The notes under the pieces are model-generated. The model saw only the letters and a list, made by a program, of their open reading frames with translations, did no database searches and was not told the DNA's origin. Below, one piece after another: positions 49,147 to 57,266 of a stretch of DNA of 64,000 nucleotides. Positions within the stretch are counted from its first letter, which is position 1, and every line of letters begins with the position of its first letter. The position numbers and the translations under genes were made by a program. Source of the stretch: a virus; IMG/VR virus record IMGVR_UViG_3300032083_001599, positions 1-64,000 of that record; one strand, given 5' to 3'.

Positions 49147-49323
49147 ATGAATTTTGAATTAGATATGGATGACTATGCTATCATCCTTAATGCATTACAT
49201 TACTACAAGAAAGTTGAGAAGCGAGGAAACTTCAAGCAGTACAACGAAGAGCGTGTAAATAAATTAAGAGACAAAATGGCATATCAATTAATCCCCAGTC
49301 CCGATTCTAAGCCAAGATCATGA
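49147..49323 (+). CDS. Small hypothetical protein, 58 aa
   Basis: The frame may start at GTG 49135, overlapping the minigene, or ATG 49147; I use the ATG (MNFELDMDDYAIILNALHYY). Then comes K-K-V-E-K-R-G-N-F-K-Q-Y-N-E-E-R and ...LIPSPDSKPRS. The sequence is mainly helical with alternating charge. It overlaps the next tiny gene by 4 nt. Function unknown. Confidence 0.55.
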   Translation: MNFELDMDDYAIILNALHYYKKVEKRGNFKQYNEERVNKLRDKMAYQLIPSPDSKPRS

Positions 49324-49403
49324 GCGCAGTATTTGTATTTTCTTTTGTCTCATTGCTATGTTTTGCAATGCACATTACTTGGCCACTACCTTATAGAAAA
49401 TAA
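49320..49403 (+). CDS. Tiny membrane peptide, 27 aa
   Basis: ATG 49320 overlaps the upstream TGA, and its TAA (49401-49403) overlaps the ATG of gp17 (TAATG). The product MSAVFVFSFVSLLCFAMHIT ends W-P-L-P-Y-R-K: one hydrophobic segment and a short basic tail. Exact fit between two genes with overlaps on both sides supports it as a real gene or at least as a translated coupler for gp17. Confidence 0.5.
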   Translation: MSAVFVFSFVSLLCFAMHITWPLPYRK

Positions 49404-51067
49404 TGTCTTCAAATGAAATTTACTTAGGTAATCCTAACCTAAAAAAAGCAAATACTTCTGTAGAATTTTCCAAAGAAGATGTCAAAGAATATTTAAAATG
49501 TAAAGATGATCCAGTATATTTTGCAAAGAACTATGTAAAAATTGTTTCTCTGGATGAAGGTCTTGTACCTTTTAAGATGTGGGGATTTCAAGAGAAATTA
49601 ATTCGCAATTTCCATGAGAAACGATTTAATATCTGTAAGATGCCAAGACAGACTGGTAAGTCTACAACTTGCGTATCTTATCTTTTACATTTTATTGTTT
49701 TTAATGATAGTGTCAATGTTGGTATACTTGCCAACAAAGCAGCAACAGCAAGAGAGCTTTTAAGTAGGTTACAAACTGCATATGAGAACTTGCCAAAGTG
49801 GATGCAACAGGGTATTCTATCCTGGAACAAAGGTAGTATGGAGCTAGAAAATGGCAGTAAGATATTGGCAGCATCTACATCTGCAAGTGCTGTCAGAGGT
49901 ATGTCGTTTAACATCATCTTCCTCGATGAGTTTGCGTTCGTTCCAAATCATATTGCAGAGTCGTTCTTTGCCTCTGTTTATCCTACTATTACTTCTGGTA
50001 AAAGCACAAAGGTAATCATGGTTTCAACGCCTCACGGCATGAACCATTTTTACAGATACTGGCATGATGCACAAAGAGGAAAAAACGAATATACTGCAAC
50101 AGAAGTTCACTGGTCTGAAGTCCCTGGTAGGGATGCAGCGTGGAAGGCACAAACCATTGCCAACACCTCAGACCAACAGTTTAAAGTTGAGTTTGAATGC
50201 GAATTCCTTGGATCCGTTGATACTCTTATTAGTGTTGCTAAATTAAGAAATCTTGTTTTTGACGACCCAATACAAAACAATGGAAAGGGACTCGTGGTAT
50301 ATGAAGAACCAAAGAAGGATCGTGATTATATCGTAACTGTTGACACTGCGCGTGGCATTGATCATGACTATTCGGCATTTGTAATTTTTGATATTTCAGA
50401 GTTCCCATATAAAACTGTAGCAAGATATAAGAATAATGAAATTAAGCCCATGCTATTCCCAAATATTATTTTGGATATGGCGAAAGCTTATAACAATGCT
50501 TATGTATTGGTTGAGGTTAATGATATTGGAGAACAGGTTTCATCAATTTTACAATACGATCTAGAATATGAGAATATGCTGATGTGCTCTATGAGAGGTA
50601 GAGCAGGTCAACAAGTAGGTACAGGTTTCAGTGGTAAGAAAACCCAACTGGGTGTCCGAATGACCGCTGCTGTAAAGAAGACTGGTTGCTCAAATCTAAA
50701 GGCATTAATAGAAGAAGATAAACTCGTAACCAGTGATTATGATATCATTGCAGAATTGACGACATTCATCCAGAAGAAACAGTCGTGGGAAGCGGAAGAT
50801 GGATGCCACGATGACCTTGCAATGTGTTTAGTTATTTTTGCATGGTTAGTAGCTCAAGATTACTTCAGAGAGATGACGGACAATGATGTCCGCAAGAGAA
50901 TCTATGAAGATCAGAAAGATCAGATCGAACAAGATATGGCACCTTTTGGATTTATCAGTGATGGATTAGATGATGAGACATTTGTTGAAGGTGGAGATAG
51001 GTGGACTGTAGATAAGGAGATGTCATCAACATATGGTGATATGTCTTACATGTGGGATTACAACTGA
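49403..51067 (+). CDS. gp17: Large terminase subunit gp17
   Basis: The 554-aa product (T4 gp17 610 aa) has the packaging ATPase motifs: Walker A P-R-Q-T-G-K-S-T (81-88), Walker B I-I-F-L-D-E-F-A-F (171-179, D175/E176), and the coupling motif V-S-T-P-H-G-M-N-H-F. The C-terminal RNase-H-like nuclease shows T-V-D-T-A-R-G-I-D-H-D-Y-S-A-F (about 311-325) and D-D-L-A-M-C-L (about 469-475). It cuts concatemers and pumps DNA into the prohead through portal gp20. Its start overlaps the 27-codon membrane peptide by 1 nt. Confidence 0.95.
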   Translation: MSSNEIYLGNPNLKKANTSVEFSKEDVKEYLKCKDDPVYFAKNYVKIVSLDEGLVPFKMWGFQEKLIRNFHEKRFNICKMPRQTGKSTTCVSYLLHFIVFNDSVNVGILANKAATARELLSRLQTAYENLPKWMQQGILSWNKGSMELENGSKILAASTSASAVRGMSFNIIFLDEFAFVPNHIAESFFASVYPTITSGKSTKVIMVSTPHGMNHFYRYWHDAQRGKNEYTATEVHWSEVPGRDAAWKAQTIANTSDQQFKVEFECEFLGSVDTLISVAKLRNLVFDDPIQNNGKGLVVYEEPKKDRDYIVTVDTARGIDHDYSAFVIFDISEFPYKTVARYKNNEIKPMLFPNIILDMAKAYNNAYVLVEVNDIGEQVSSILQYDLEYENMLMCSMRGRAGQQVGTGFSGKKTQLGVRMTAAVKKTGCSNLKALIEEDKLVTSDYDIIAELTTFIQKKQSWEAEDGCHDDLAMCLVIFAWLVAQDYFREMTDNDVRKRIYEDQKDQIEQDMAPFGFISDGLDDETFVEGGDRWTVDKEMSSTYGDMSYMWDYN

Positions 51068-51297
51068 TGGAAATAGATGATGAATTTGAATTAGGTCATC
51101 TATACCTTTCTGAGAGGAAATGTAGGACTTGCAATAAGATGAAAGATTTGATGAATGATTTTTATAGAACTCATAAAGATAGAGGAGATTCTCCATCAGC
51201 ATATTCATATGAATGCAAGTCATGCACTAAAGAAAGAGTAGTTATGACAAGGAAACAAAAAGATAAATTATTGTATTGGTGCTATCCAGATTGGTAG
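51067..51297 (+). CDS. Small zinc-finger-like protein, 76 aa
   Basis: ATG 51067 overlaps the gp17 stop by 1 nt. The motif C-R-T-C-N-K-M-K (about 19-26) and C-K-S-C-T-K (about 50-55), about 31 residues apart, form a likely four-cysteine zinc site; between them lies DFYRTHKDRGDSPSAYSYE. Similar short zinc ribbons occur in cyanophages, sometimes at the N-terminus of HNH or endonuclease VII-like proteins. No H-N-H motif is present here, so a binding rather than cutting role is likelier. Confidence 0.6.
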   Translation: MEIDDEFELGHLYLSERKCRTCNKMKDLMNDFYRTHKDRGDSPSAYSYECKSCTKERVVMTRKQKDKLLYWCYPDW

Positions 51298-51335
51298 TGT
51301 TCATGTATGGTTTCCCCACTCAAAAAGGTCTAAAC

Positions 51336-51343
51336 TCTAAATA
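51336..51343 (+). promoter_or_regulatory. Late promoter variant TCTAAATA
   Basis: TCTAAATA lies 36 nt before gp18 and recurs upstream of the gene at 60203. With GGGAG at 51369-51373 for ribosome binding, it fits a strongly expressed late gene. Confidence 0.55.
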
Positions 51344-51379
51344 TTAGTAGACAAAATTGGATTCTATTGGGAGTTAAAG

Positions 51380-53746
51380 ATGCCGCTCAACCTAGCATCT
51401 CCTGGAATTGTCGTAAAGGAAGTTGACCTAACCCAAGGTAGAGTAGACCCCACTTCTACTCTAGCTGCAGGTATCGTAGCTCCCTTTGCAAAAGGACCAG
51501 TCGAGAAACCCACACTTATCGAAACCGAGGCGGATCTTCTAGAGACCTTCGGTTCACCATACAAAGACAGCAACCACTACGAATATTGGTTGACAGCTTC
51601 ATCGTACCTAGCATATGGCGGCGTACTTCGCGTTGTTAGATCTAACGATACAGAGCTCAAGAACTCCTTTGTTGGTACTGCTAGCAGCGTCACGATTAAA
51701 AGCGTAGACGATTATATCAACAAAGGATATTCTGAAAACAACATTACTAATGTTGTTGTTGCTGCTAGAAACCCTGGTTCCTGGGCAAATGGAATTAAGG
51801 TTGCCATCCTAGACAGTCTTGCAGATCAAATCATCACTGGTGTTGACACTAGTGCTATTCTTGGATTTTCTTCTACTGCTAATGGCGGTCTTGCTGCTGT
51901 TGCCGGATACGAAAACGGTATTTCAGATATTGATCTGACTGTAGGTCTGGGTGTCACTCAGGCAGTACCTGCTGGAACAGTTGTTGCTGGTGTTGGCGCT
52001 ACCTCACTGCTTGATGGATACCTTAAGGGTGTAATCACAGAAGTTGGTTCTGGTCAAGTTTCAGTTAAGCTTGTATCACATGTCAGTTCTGCTGGAACAG
52101 AAACTTCTGTTGAATATACTCCTGGTGGAGTTTATGAATTCCAGAATACTGGTTCATTCTCACTACATGTTCAATCCACTGTAGGTTCTTCCAAACTTGG
52201 TTGGGTATCAGGAACAGTTTCTTACGGTTCTAGTTTTGCATCTAGTGATTTCTTCACAGCTCTGACTGGTGCAGGTATTACTAGTGGAGATGCTCGCTGG
52301 GTTGCAGCTGCAGCATATGATGGAGACATCGATTACACTGGTGCTACCGATTGGTTCGACAATCAAACCATTACTCTTACCAATGGATCTACAATTGCTT
52401 GGAATTCCCTTGCAGATAGACCCGGTACTTCTGCATTCGCTGCAGCCAGAAACGCCAAGAACGATGAAGTTCATGTTGCTCTGATTGACGACGCTGGTAA
52501 AATCACCGGCAACGCTGGTACACTTCTTGAGAAGTATATCTCAGCATCTAAAGCAAAAGATTCAGTATACTCTGCTGGTTCTTCTTCTTACTGGAGAAAA
52601 CTTTTTGAAGTTTCTAGTCAGTATGCATTTGGCGGTGGAGCTCCCGCAGGTGTTGTAACAACAGACCTGGATGCAAACTTTGATCCTAAGACTGATGTTG
52701 CATGGGATCAAGATACTGAGAATGTTTCTTTCGCTTCCATCGGAAACTATCAAGCATCATTTGCCATGGGTCTTAACTATGGCGGCAAAGCTGGAATCAA
52801 CAGTACAGGTGCTCTTAGCGTAAGCGTAGGAGACCTTTCTAGTGGTTACGATCTTCTTGCAAATAAAGATGCATACGAGTTAGATTTCCTGATGATGGGA
52901 TCTGCTGCTCACGGTAGAGAGGCATCACAAGCTCTTGCAAATAAACTAATTGCAGTCGCAGAAATTAGAAAAGATTGTGTTGCATGCATCTCTCCCCATA
53001 GACAAGCATTCCTTGCTACATCTGGAGATGGAGAAGACCTAACGCTAAGTTCCGATACTGTTACTTCTGCTATAACTGCCTTCTACTCTTCAGTAACCTC
53101 ATCTTCTTACGCTATTCTTGATAGTGGTTACAAGTACATGTATGATCGCTTCAGTAAAGCGTTCCGTTATGTACCCCTTAATGGTGATATTGCTGGCCTT
53201 TGCGCTAGAAATGATATCAATAACTTCCCCTGGTTCTCACCGGGTGGAACTACACGAGGTGCAATCCTCAACGCTGTAAAATTAGCGTACACTCCCTCAC
53301 AAGCTGAGAGGGATAAGTTATACTCTGCAAGAGTTAACCCAGTAATTTTCTCGCCTGGTGCTGGTATTATCCTCTTTGGTGATAAGACAGCTCTTGGTAA
53401 ATCCTCGGCATTCGACAGAATCAATGTCCGTCGTCTGTTTATTTACTTAGAGAAAGCAATCTCAGCCGCCGCAAGAGATCAACTCTTTGAGTTCAACGAT
53501 GAGATTACGAGACTCAACTTCCTGAACATTGTTGAACCTTTCCTTCGCGATGTACAATCTAAGAGAGGTGTTACCGATTTCGTCGTAATTTGCGATGAAA
53601 CAAATAACACTGCTGCGGTAATTGACAACAACGAATTTGTTGCTGACATCTTTATCAAACCTGCTAGGTCGATTAACTTCATCGGTCTGACCTTCGTCGC
53701 TACCCGCACGGGAGTCAGTTTTGAAGAAGTTATTGGTCGAGTTTGA
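51380..53746 (+). CDS. gp18: Tail sheath protein gp18
   Basis: The 788-aa product begins MPLNLASPGIVVKEVDLTQG, continues R-V-D-P-T-S-T-L-A-A-G-I-V-A-P-F-A-K-G-P-V, and ends FIKPARSINFIGLTFVATRT + G-V-S-F-E-E-V-I-G-R-V, the gp18 signature at both ends. T4 gp18 has 659 aa; the extra residues lie in the surface-exposed middle (about 130-330), which is S/T/G-rich. gp18 forms the contractile sheath around gp19. Codon choice leans towards C-ending codons, as in gp23, consistent with high expression. Confidence 0.95.
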   Translation: MPLNLASPGIVVKEVDLTQGRVDPTSTLAAGIVAPFAKGPVEKPTLIETEADLLETFGSPYKDSNHYEYWLTASSYLAYGGVLRVVRSNDTELKNSFVGTASSVTIKSVDDYINKGYSENNITNVVVAARNPGSWANGIKVAILDSLADQIITGVDTSAILGFSSTANGGLAAVAGYENGISDIDLTVGLGVTQAVPAGTVVAGVGATSLLDGYLKGVITEVGSGQVSVKLVSHVSSAGTETSVEYTPGGVYEFQNTGSFSLHVQSTVGSSKLGWVSGTVSYGSSFASSDFFTALTGAGITSGDARWVAAAAYDGDIDYTGATDWFDNQTITLTNGSTIAWNSLADRPGTSAFAAARNAKNDEVHVALIDDAGKITGNAGTLLEKYISASKAKDSVYSAGSSSYWRKLFEVSSQYAFGGGAPAGVVTTDLDANFDPKTDVAWDQDTENVSFASIGNYQASFAMGLNYGGKAGINSTGALSVSVGDLSSGYDLLANKDAYELDFLMMGSAAHGREASQALANKLIAVAEIRKDCVACISPHRQAFLATSGDGEDLTLSSDTVTSAITAFYSSVTSSSYAILDSGYKYMYDRFSKAFRYVPLNGDIAGLCARNDINNFPWFSPGGTTRGAILNAVKLAYTPSQAERDKLYSARVNPVIFSPGAGIILFGDKTALGKSSAFDRINVRRLFIYLEKAISAAARDQLFEFNDEITRLNFLNIVEPFLRDVQSKRGVTDFVVICDETNNTAAVIDNNEFVADIFIKPARSINFIGLTFVATRTGVSFEEVIGRV

Positions 53747-53781
53747 TCGCCTTATAATAAACTCATAGGAGAACCCAAACA

Positions 53782-54402
53782 ATGGCTATCAACCAACAAA
53801 ATCCCCCAAAGACTTCAGACAGGACAATTGACAAGTTTAAGTCAAGACTGTCTGGTGGTATTGCAAGACCTAACCTCTTTGAGGTGGTCTTGGCATTTCC
53901 AGACGGAGTAGTAGATTCCTCAGTAAATGATCTTGATGCAAAAGCAAGATTTCTTGTGAAGGCAGCTGCTCTTCCTGCGTCAAACATTGCACCAATTAGT
54001 GTTCCTTTTAGAGGTCGTACTCTTAAGATCGCTGGCGACAGAACCTTTGACGAATGGACTATTACTGTTATTAACGATACGGACTTTGCAATCCGCTCTT
54101 CTTTTGAGAGATGGATGAATTCCATGTCGAAAGTATCTGATAATTCGGGTACTACTAATCCTGAAAGCTATACCAAAGATGCTTATGTTTATCAATTAGG
54201 CAGATCTGCGGTTGCACCTAATTCTCAGGAATCTGACGCAAATCTTCCTGTTCTTAGAACTTATAAGTTCTATAGCGTATTCCCAACAAACATCTCACAG
54301 TTAGACCTATCTTACGATTCTGCAGACGCTGTTGAAGAGTTCACAGTTACTCTTCAAGTACAGTGGTGGGAATCTGCCGGAAATGGTGGAGATGTCGCTT
54401 GA
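53782..54402 (+). CDS. gp19: Tail tube protein gp19
   Basis: The 206-aa product (T4 gp19 163 aa) has L-S-G-G-I-A-R-P-N-L-F-E-V-V-L (about 25-39), KAAALPASNIAPISVPFRGR (about 70-89), then R-T-F-D-E-W-T-I-T-V-I-N-D-T-D-F-A-I-R-S-S-F-E-R-W-M-N, all hallmark tube-protein patterns. It polymerises into the inner tail tube. AGGAG at 53767-53771 serves as ribosome-binding site. The stop overlaps the late octamer of gp20. Confidence 0.93.
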   Translation: MAINQQNPPKTSDRTIDKFKSRLSGGIARPNLFEVVLAFPDGVVDSSVNDLDAKARFLVKAAALPASNIAPISVPFRGRTLKIAGDRTFDEWTITVINDTDFAIRSSFERWMNSMSKVSDNSGTTNPESYTKDAYVYQLGRSAVAPNSQESDANLPVLRTYKFYSVFPTNISQLDLSYDSADAVEEFTVTLQVQWWESAGNGGDVA

Positions 54403-54408
54403 TAAATA
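54401..54408 (+). promoter_or_regulatory. Late promoter variant GATAAATA
   Basis: GATAAATA overlaps the gp19 stop codon and precedes gp20 by 30 nt; the same octamer stands upstream of gp67 at 56096. Confidence 0.6.
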
Positions 54409-54438
54409 GTCTTTGATATCAAAGACAAAATATTTAAA

Positions 54439-56097
54439 ATGTCGAAACTCTTCGGATTTTCTATTGAAGATAATGAAAAGACCCCCAAGGGTGTAGTCAG
54501 TCCCATTCCCACTACAGGTGAGGGTGGGGCTGATTACTATATCCAAGGGGGTTTTTCTAGTCAAGTTGTAGATATTGAAGGAATCTACAAATCAGAACAT
54601 GAACTGATTAGAAGATATAGAGAGATGTCTCTCCACCCAGAGGTGGATAATGCAATCGAAGATGTTGTAAATGAAGCTATTGTTTCAGATCAAAATGATT
54701 CTCCGGTAGAGATTGATCTAGAAAATCTTAATGCGAGTGATGGTATTAAAAATATTATCCGCAAAGAATTTAAGCACATTAAAGATCTTTTAGACTTTGA
54801 TCTCAAGTCTCATGAGATTTTTAGAAATTGGTATGTTGATGGTAGACTATACTATAATAAAGTAATTGACATTCAAAATCCACAAGAAGGTATTCAAGAG
54901 CTTAGATATATTGATCCTCTCAAAATGCGCTATGTTCGTAAAGAGAAGAAAGGACCAAATGATAGAAATGATATTTTTACAAGTAGAGGCGAAAGAGAAG
55001 AGCAAAGAGTAGCCTTCCCTGAGATTGAAGAGTATTTCATGTATACTCCCAAACCTCAGTACCCAACAAATATTGCAACTCCTGGCGGAAGCACCGCAAT
55101 GAAGGGAGTAAAGATCACAAAAGATGCAATTACATATTGCACTTCTGGTCTTGTAGATAGAAACAAAGGATCAGGACTTTCTTATCTTCATAAGGCAATC
55201 AAGTCTCTCAATCAACTTAGAATGATTGAAGATTCTCTTGTCATCTATAGATTGTCACGCGCACCAGAGCGCCGTATTTTCTACATTGATGTTGGCAATC
55301 TTCCTAAGGTAAAAGCAGAGCAATACCTCCGTGAAGTAATGATGCGCTACCGTAATAAGTTGGTGTATGATTCCAACAGCGGTGAGATTCGTGACGACAA
55401 AAAAATGATGAGTATGCTGGAAGACTTCTGGCTTCCTCGCCGTGAGGGTGGTCGTGGCACAGAAATTACCACACTTCCTGGTGGTCAAAATCTTGGCGAA
55501 CTTGCTGATATTGAATACTTCCAATCCAAACTCTATAGATCTTTAGGTGTGCCTGAATCTAGAATCGCTGGTTCTGGTGACGGTTTCAATCTAGGTCGTT
55601 CTTCTGAAATTTTAAGAGATGAACTGAAGTTCTCTAAGTTTGTTGGTCGTCTCCGTAAGCGTTTTAGTGCAATGTTTATGGATATGCTCAAGACACAATT
55701 GCTTCTTAAGAATATTGTTACTCCCTCAGATTGGGAAGTGATGTCTGAGCACATTCAGTTTGACTTCTTATATGATAATCACTTTGCAGAGCTTAAGGAC
55801 AAAGAATTACTTGAAGGCCGTCTTGGACTTCTTGCAATGATTGAACCTTATGCTGGTCGCTATTACTCCACGGAGTACATCCGTCGTCAAGTTCTGCGTC
55901 AAAGAGATCAAGAAATTGTTGAGATTGATCAACAAATTGAAGAGGAAATTGCGTCTGGGGTTCTCCCAGATCCAAATCAACAAATGCTTGAGATGGAAGC
56001 AGGAGACCCAATGCTGCAAGGGCAAGAAGATCCCAATGCATTGCCAGGTCAAGCTCCACAACCCCAATTACCAAAAGCATCAGAAGGGGAAATCTGA
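54439..56097 (+). CDS. gp20: Portal vertex protein gp20
   Basis: The 552-aa product (T4 gp20 524 aa) carries the widely used cyanophage g20 patterns: Y-R-E-M-S-L-H-P-E-V-D-N-A-I-E-D-V-V-N-E-A-I (about 55-76), Y-I-D-P-L-K-M-R-Y-V-R (about 157-167), RRIFYIDVGNLPKVKAEQYL (about 275-294), D-F-W-L-P-R-R-E-G-G-R-G-T-E-I (about 332-346). It forms the dodecameric portal through which gp17 packages DNA and to which the neck binds. The C-terminal tail is Q/P/E-rich. Confidence 0.96.
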   Translation: MSKLFGFSIEDNEKTPKGVVSPIPTTGEGGADYYIQGGFSSQVVDIEGIYKSEHELIRRYREMSLHPEVDNAIEDVVNEAIVSDQNDSPVEIDLENLNASDGIKNIIRKEFKHIKDLLDFDLKSHEIFRNWYVDGRLYYNKVIDIQNPQEGIQELRYIDPLKMRYVRKEKKGPNDRNDIFTSRGEREEQRVAFPEIEEYFMYTPKPQYPTNIATPGGSTAMKGVKITKDAITYCTSGLVDRNKGSGLSYLHKAIKSLNQLRMIEDSLVIYRLSRAPERRIFYIDVGNLPKVKAEQYLREVMMRYRNKLVYDSNSGEIRDDKKMMSMLEDFWLPRREGGRGTEITTLPGGQNLGELADIEYFQSKLYRSLGVPESRIAGSGDGFNLGRSSEILRDELKFSKFVGRLRKRFSAMFMDMLKTQLLLKNIVTPSDWEVMSEHIQFDFLYDNHFAELKDKELLEGRLGLLAMIEPYAGRYYSTEYIRRQVLRQRDQEIVEIDQQIEEEIASGVLPDPNQQMLEMEAGDPMLQGQEDPNALPGQAPQPQLPKASEGEI

Positions 56098-56103
56098 TAA
56101 ATA
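56096..56103 (+). promoter_or_regulatory. Late promoter variant GATAAATA
   Basis: GATAAATA overlaps the gp20 stop codon and precedes the gp67 ATG by 23 nt. Confidence 0.6.
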
Positions 56104-56126
56104 AGTTATATATCTGACTTATATCC

Positions 56127-56294
56127 ATGGAAGAGCTAGTAAATATGATTGCGACGGATTCGTCTGCTGTGAATATTAGCGACCAAATTAAAGATCTCCT
56201 TTACCAAAAAGCTGCTTCTAAAGTAGATGCTTTGCGTCAACCAACTGCAGCTAGTTTGTTTGGTGAACCATCACAAGAAACTGAGGAAGAATAA
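56127..56294 (+). CDS. gp67: Prohead core protein gp67
   Basis: ATG 56127 to TAA 56292-56294 gives a 55-aa helical acidic protein (MEELVNMIATDSSAVNISDQ; ends FGEPSQETEEE). T4 gp67 (80 aa) likewise starts with an M-E-x-L-I/V helix and ends acidic, and lies between gp20 and gp21. It is part of the scaffold core and is degraded by gp21 during maturation. The assignment rests on position, size and charge. Confidence 0.7.
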   Translation: MEELVNMIATDSSAVNISDQIKDLLYQKAASKVDALRQPTAASLFGEPSQETEEE

Positions 56295-56560
56295 TGGCAA
56301 GAACTTTAATCCTTGCTGCGGAAACTCCGCTGGCAGCTGGTATTGGTAATAGTACTTCCGTAGGTAACGCTACTGTTGTCAGAGTATTAAATGACTCTGG
56401 TAGTACCGTTGTTCTTCATGTTCAGGATTCTTCTTTTTCTGGCATTGGTTCTATTACCATGCTTAACAATACATCTGAATTGATCGAAAAGAAAGCCTCT
56501 GATATTATCTATGGCATTGGAGGAGCACTTAAAGTAGCTAAAGTAGGATTCACAGGGTAA
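56294..56560 (+). CDS. Small beta-rich protein in gp68 position, 88 aa
   Basis: ATG 56294 overlaps the gp67 stop by 1 nt. The product begins MARTLILAAETPLAAGIGNS and consists of short strands (VVRVLNDSGSTVVLHVQDSS; GSITMLNNTSELIEKKASDI). It occupies the gp68 position but lacks the helical core look expected for gp68 (141 aa in T4). It reads like a small capsid decoration or head protein; the position alone does not prove a role. Confidence 0.6.
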   Translation: MARTLILAAETPLAAGIGNSTSVGNATVVRVLNDSGSTVVLHVQDSSFSGIGSITMLNNTSELIEKKASDIIYGIGGALKVAKVGFTG

Positions 56561-56564
56561 TCAA

Positions 56565-57215
56565 ATGAAACTGATCACGGAAGAAATCGAACAGGTCGAA
56601 CTTATCGTTGAAGAACGCAACGGTAAGAAATCTATGTTCATCGAAGGAGTATTCCTTCAGGGAGACATTCAGAACCGAAATGGTCGGATGTATCCTATGG
56701 ATACTCTTCGCAGAGAAGTATGTCGTTACAACGAAAGTTTTGTCAGCAAAGGCAGAGCTCTTGGTGAACTCGGTCATCCCGAAGGACCTACTCTCAACCT
56801 GGATCGAGTATCTCATAAAATTACATCTCTCAGAGAAGAGGGAACTAATTTTATAGGTAAAGCTAAAATTCTCAATACCCCCATGGGTAAGATCGCACAA
56901 AATCTTATCGATGAAGGTGTAAAGTTGGGTGTTTCTTCCCGTGGACTTGGAACTTTAGCGGTAAATGAGAATGGTATTAAAGTCGTCTCAAACGATTTTA
57001 TGCTTGCAACTGCTGCAGATATTGTAGCAGATCCATCCGCACCTGATGCATTTGTATCAGGAATTATGGAAGGAAAAGACTGGGTAATGGATGGTGGAAT
57101 CGTCAGAGAAAGGCTTGTAGAGAAGACCTACAAGCAAATTAATACCTTGGTCGATCAAAAAGCACTTGAAGAAAACAAGTTGGCACTGTTCAATAATTTC
57201 CTGTCAAGTCTCTAA
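56565..57215 (+). CDS. gp21: Prohead maturation protease gp21
   Basis: The 216-aa product is close to T4 gp21 (212 aa). Catalytic candidates are H71 in GELGHPEGPT, S124/S125 in LGVSSRGLG, and D156 in IVADPSAPDAFV, the pattern of assemblin-type serine proteases. It cuts scaffold gp22/gp67, capsid protein gp23 and internal proteins after (L/I)-x-E. It lies between the core genes and gp22, as in T4. Confidence 0.94.
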   Translation: MKLITEEIEQVELIVEERNGKKSMFIEGVFLQGDIQNRNGRMYPMDTLRREVCRYNESFVSKGRALGELGHPEGPTLNLDRVSHKITSLREEGTNFIGKAKILNTPMGKIAQNLIDEGVKLGVSSRGLGTLAVNENGIKVVSNDFMLATAADIVADPSAPDAFVSGIMEGKDWVMDGGIVRERLVEKTYKQINTLVDQKALEENKLALFNNFLSSL

Positions 57216-57217
57216 TT

Positions 57218-57225
57218 TATAAATA
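57218..57225 (+). promoter_or_regulatory. Late promoter TATAAATA
   Basis: A perfect late octamer follows the gp21 stop and precedes gp22 by 41 nt; a possible ribosome-binding site GGAGAG is at 57254-57259. Confidence 0.7.
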
Positions 57226-57266
57226 AATATAGATTATATCAACGATTATAATCGGAGAGTTCACCA

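Noticed and set aside
42997-49403. Prophage-type or transposon-type mobile element in the accessory island
   Set aside because: No transposase, integrase, terminal inverted repeats or target duplications are visible; content and tight overlaps fit a phage hyperplastic region.
51067-51297. Homing endonuclease next to gp17
   Set aside because: The small protein has a four-cysteine zinc site but no H-N-H, GIY-YIG or other nuclease motif, and gp17 is uninterrupted.
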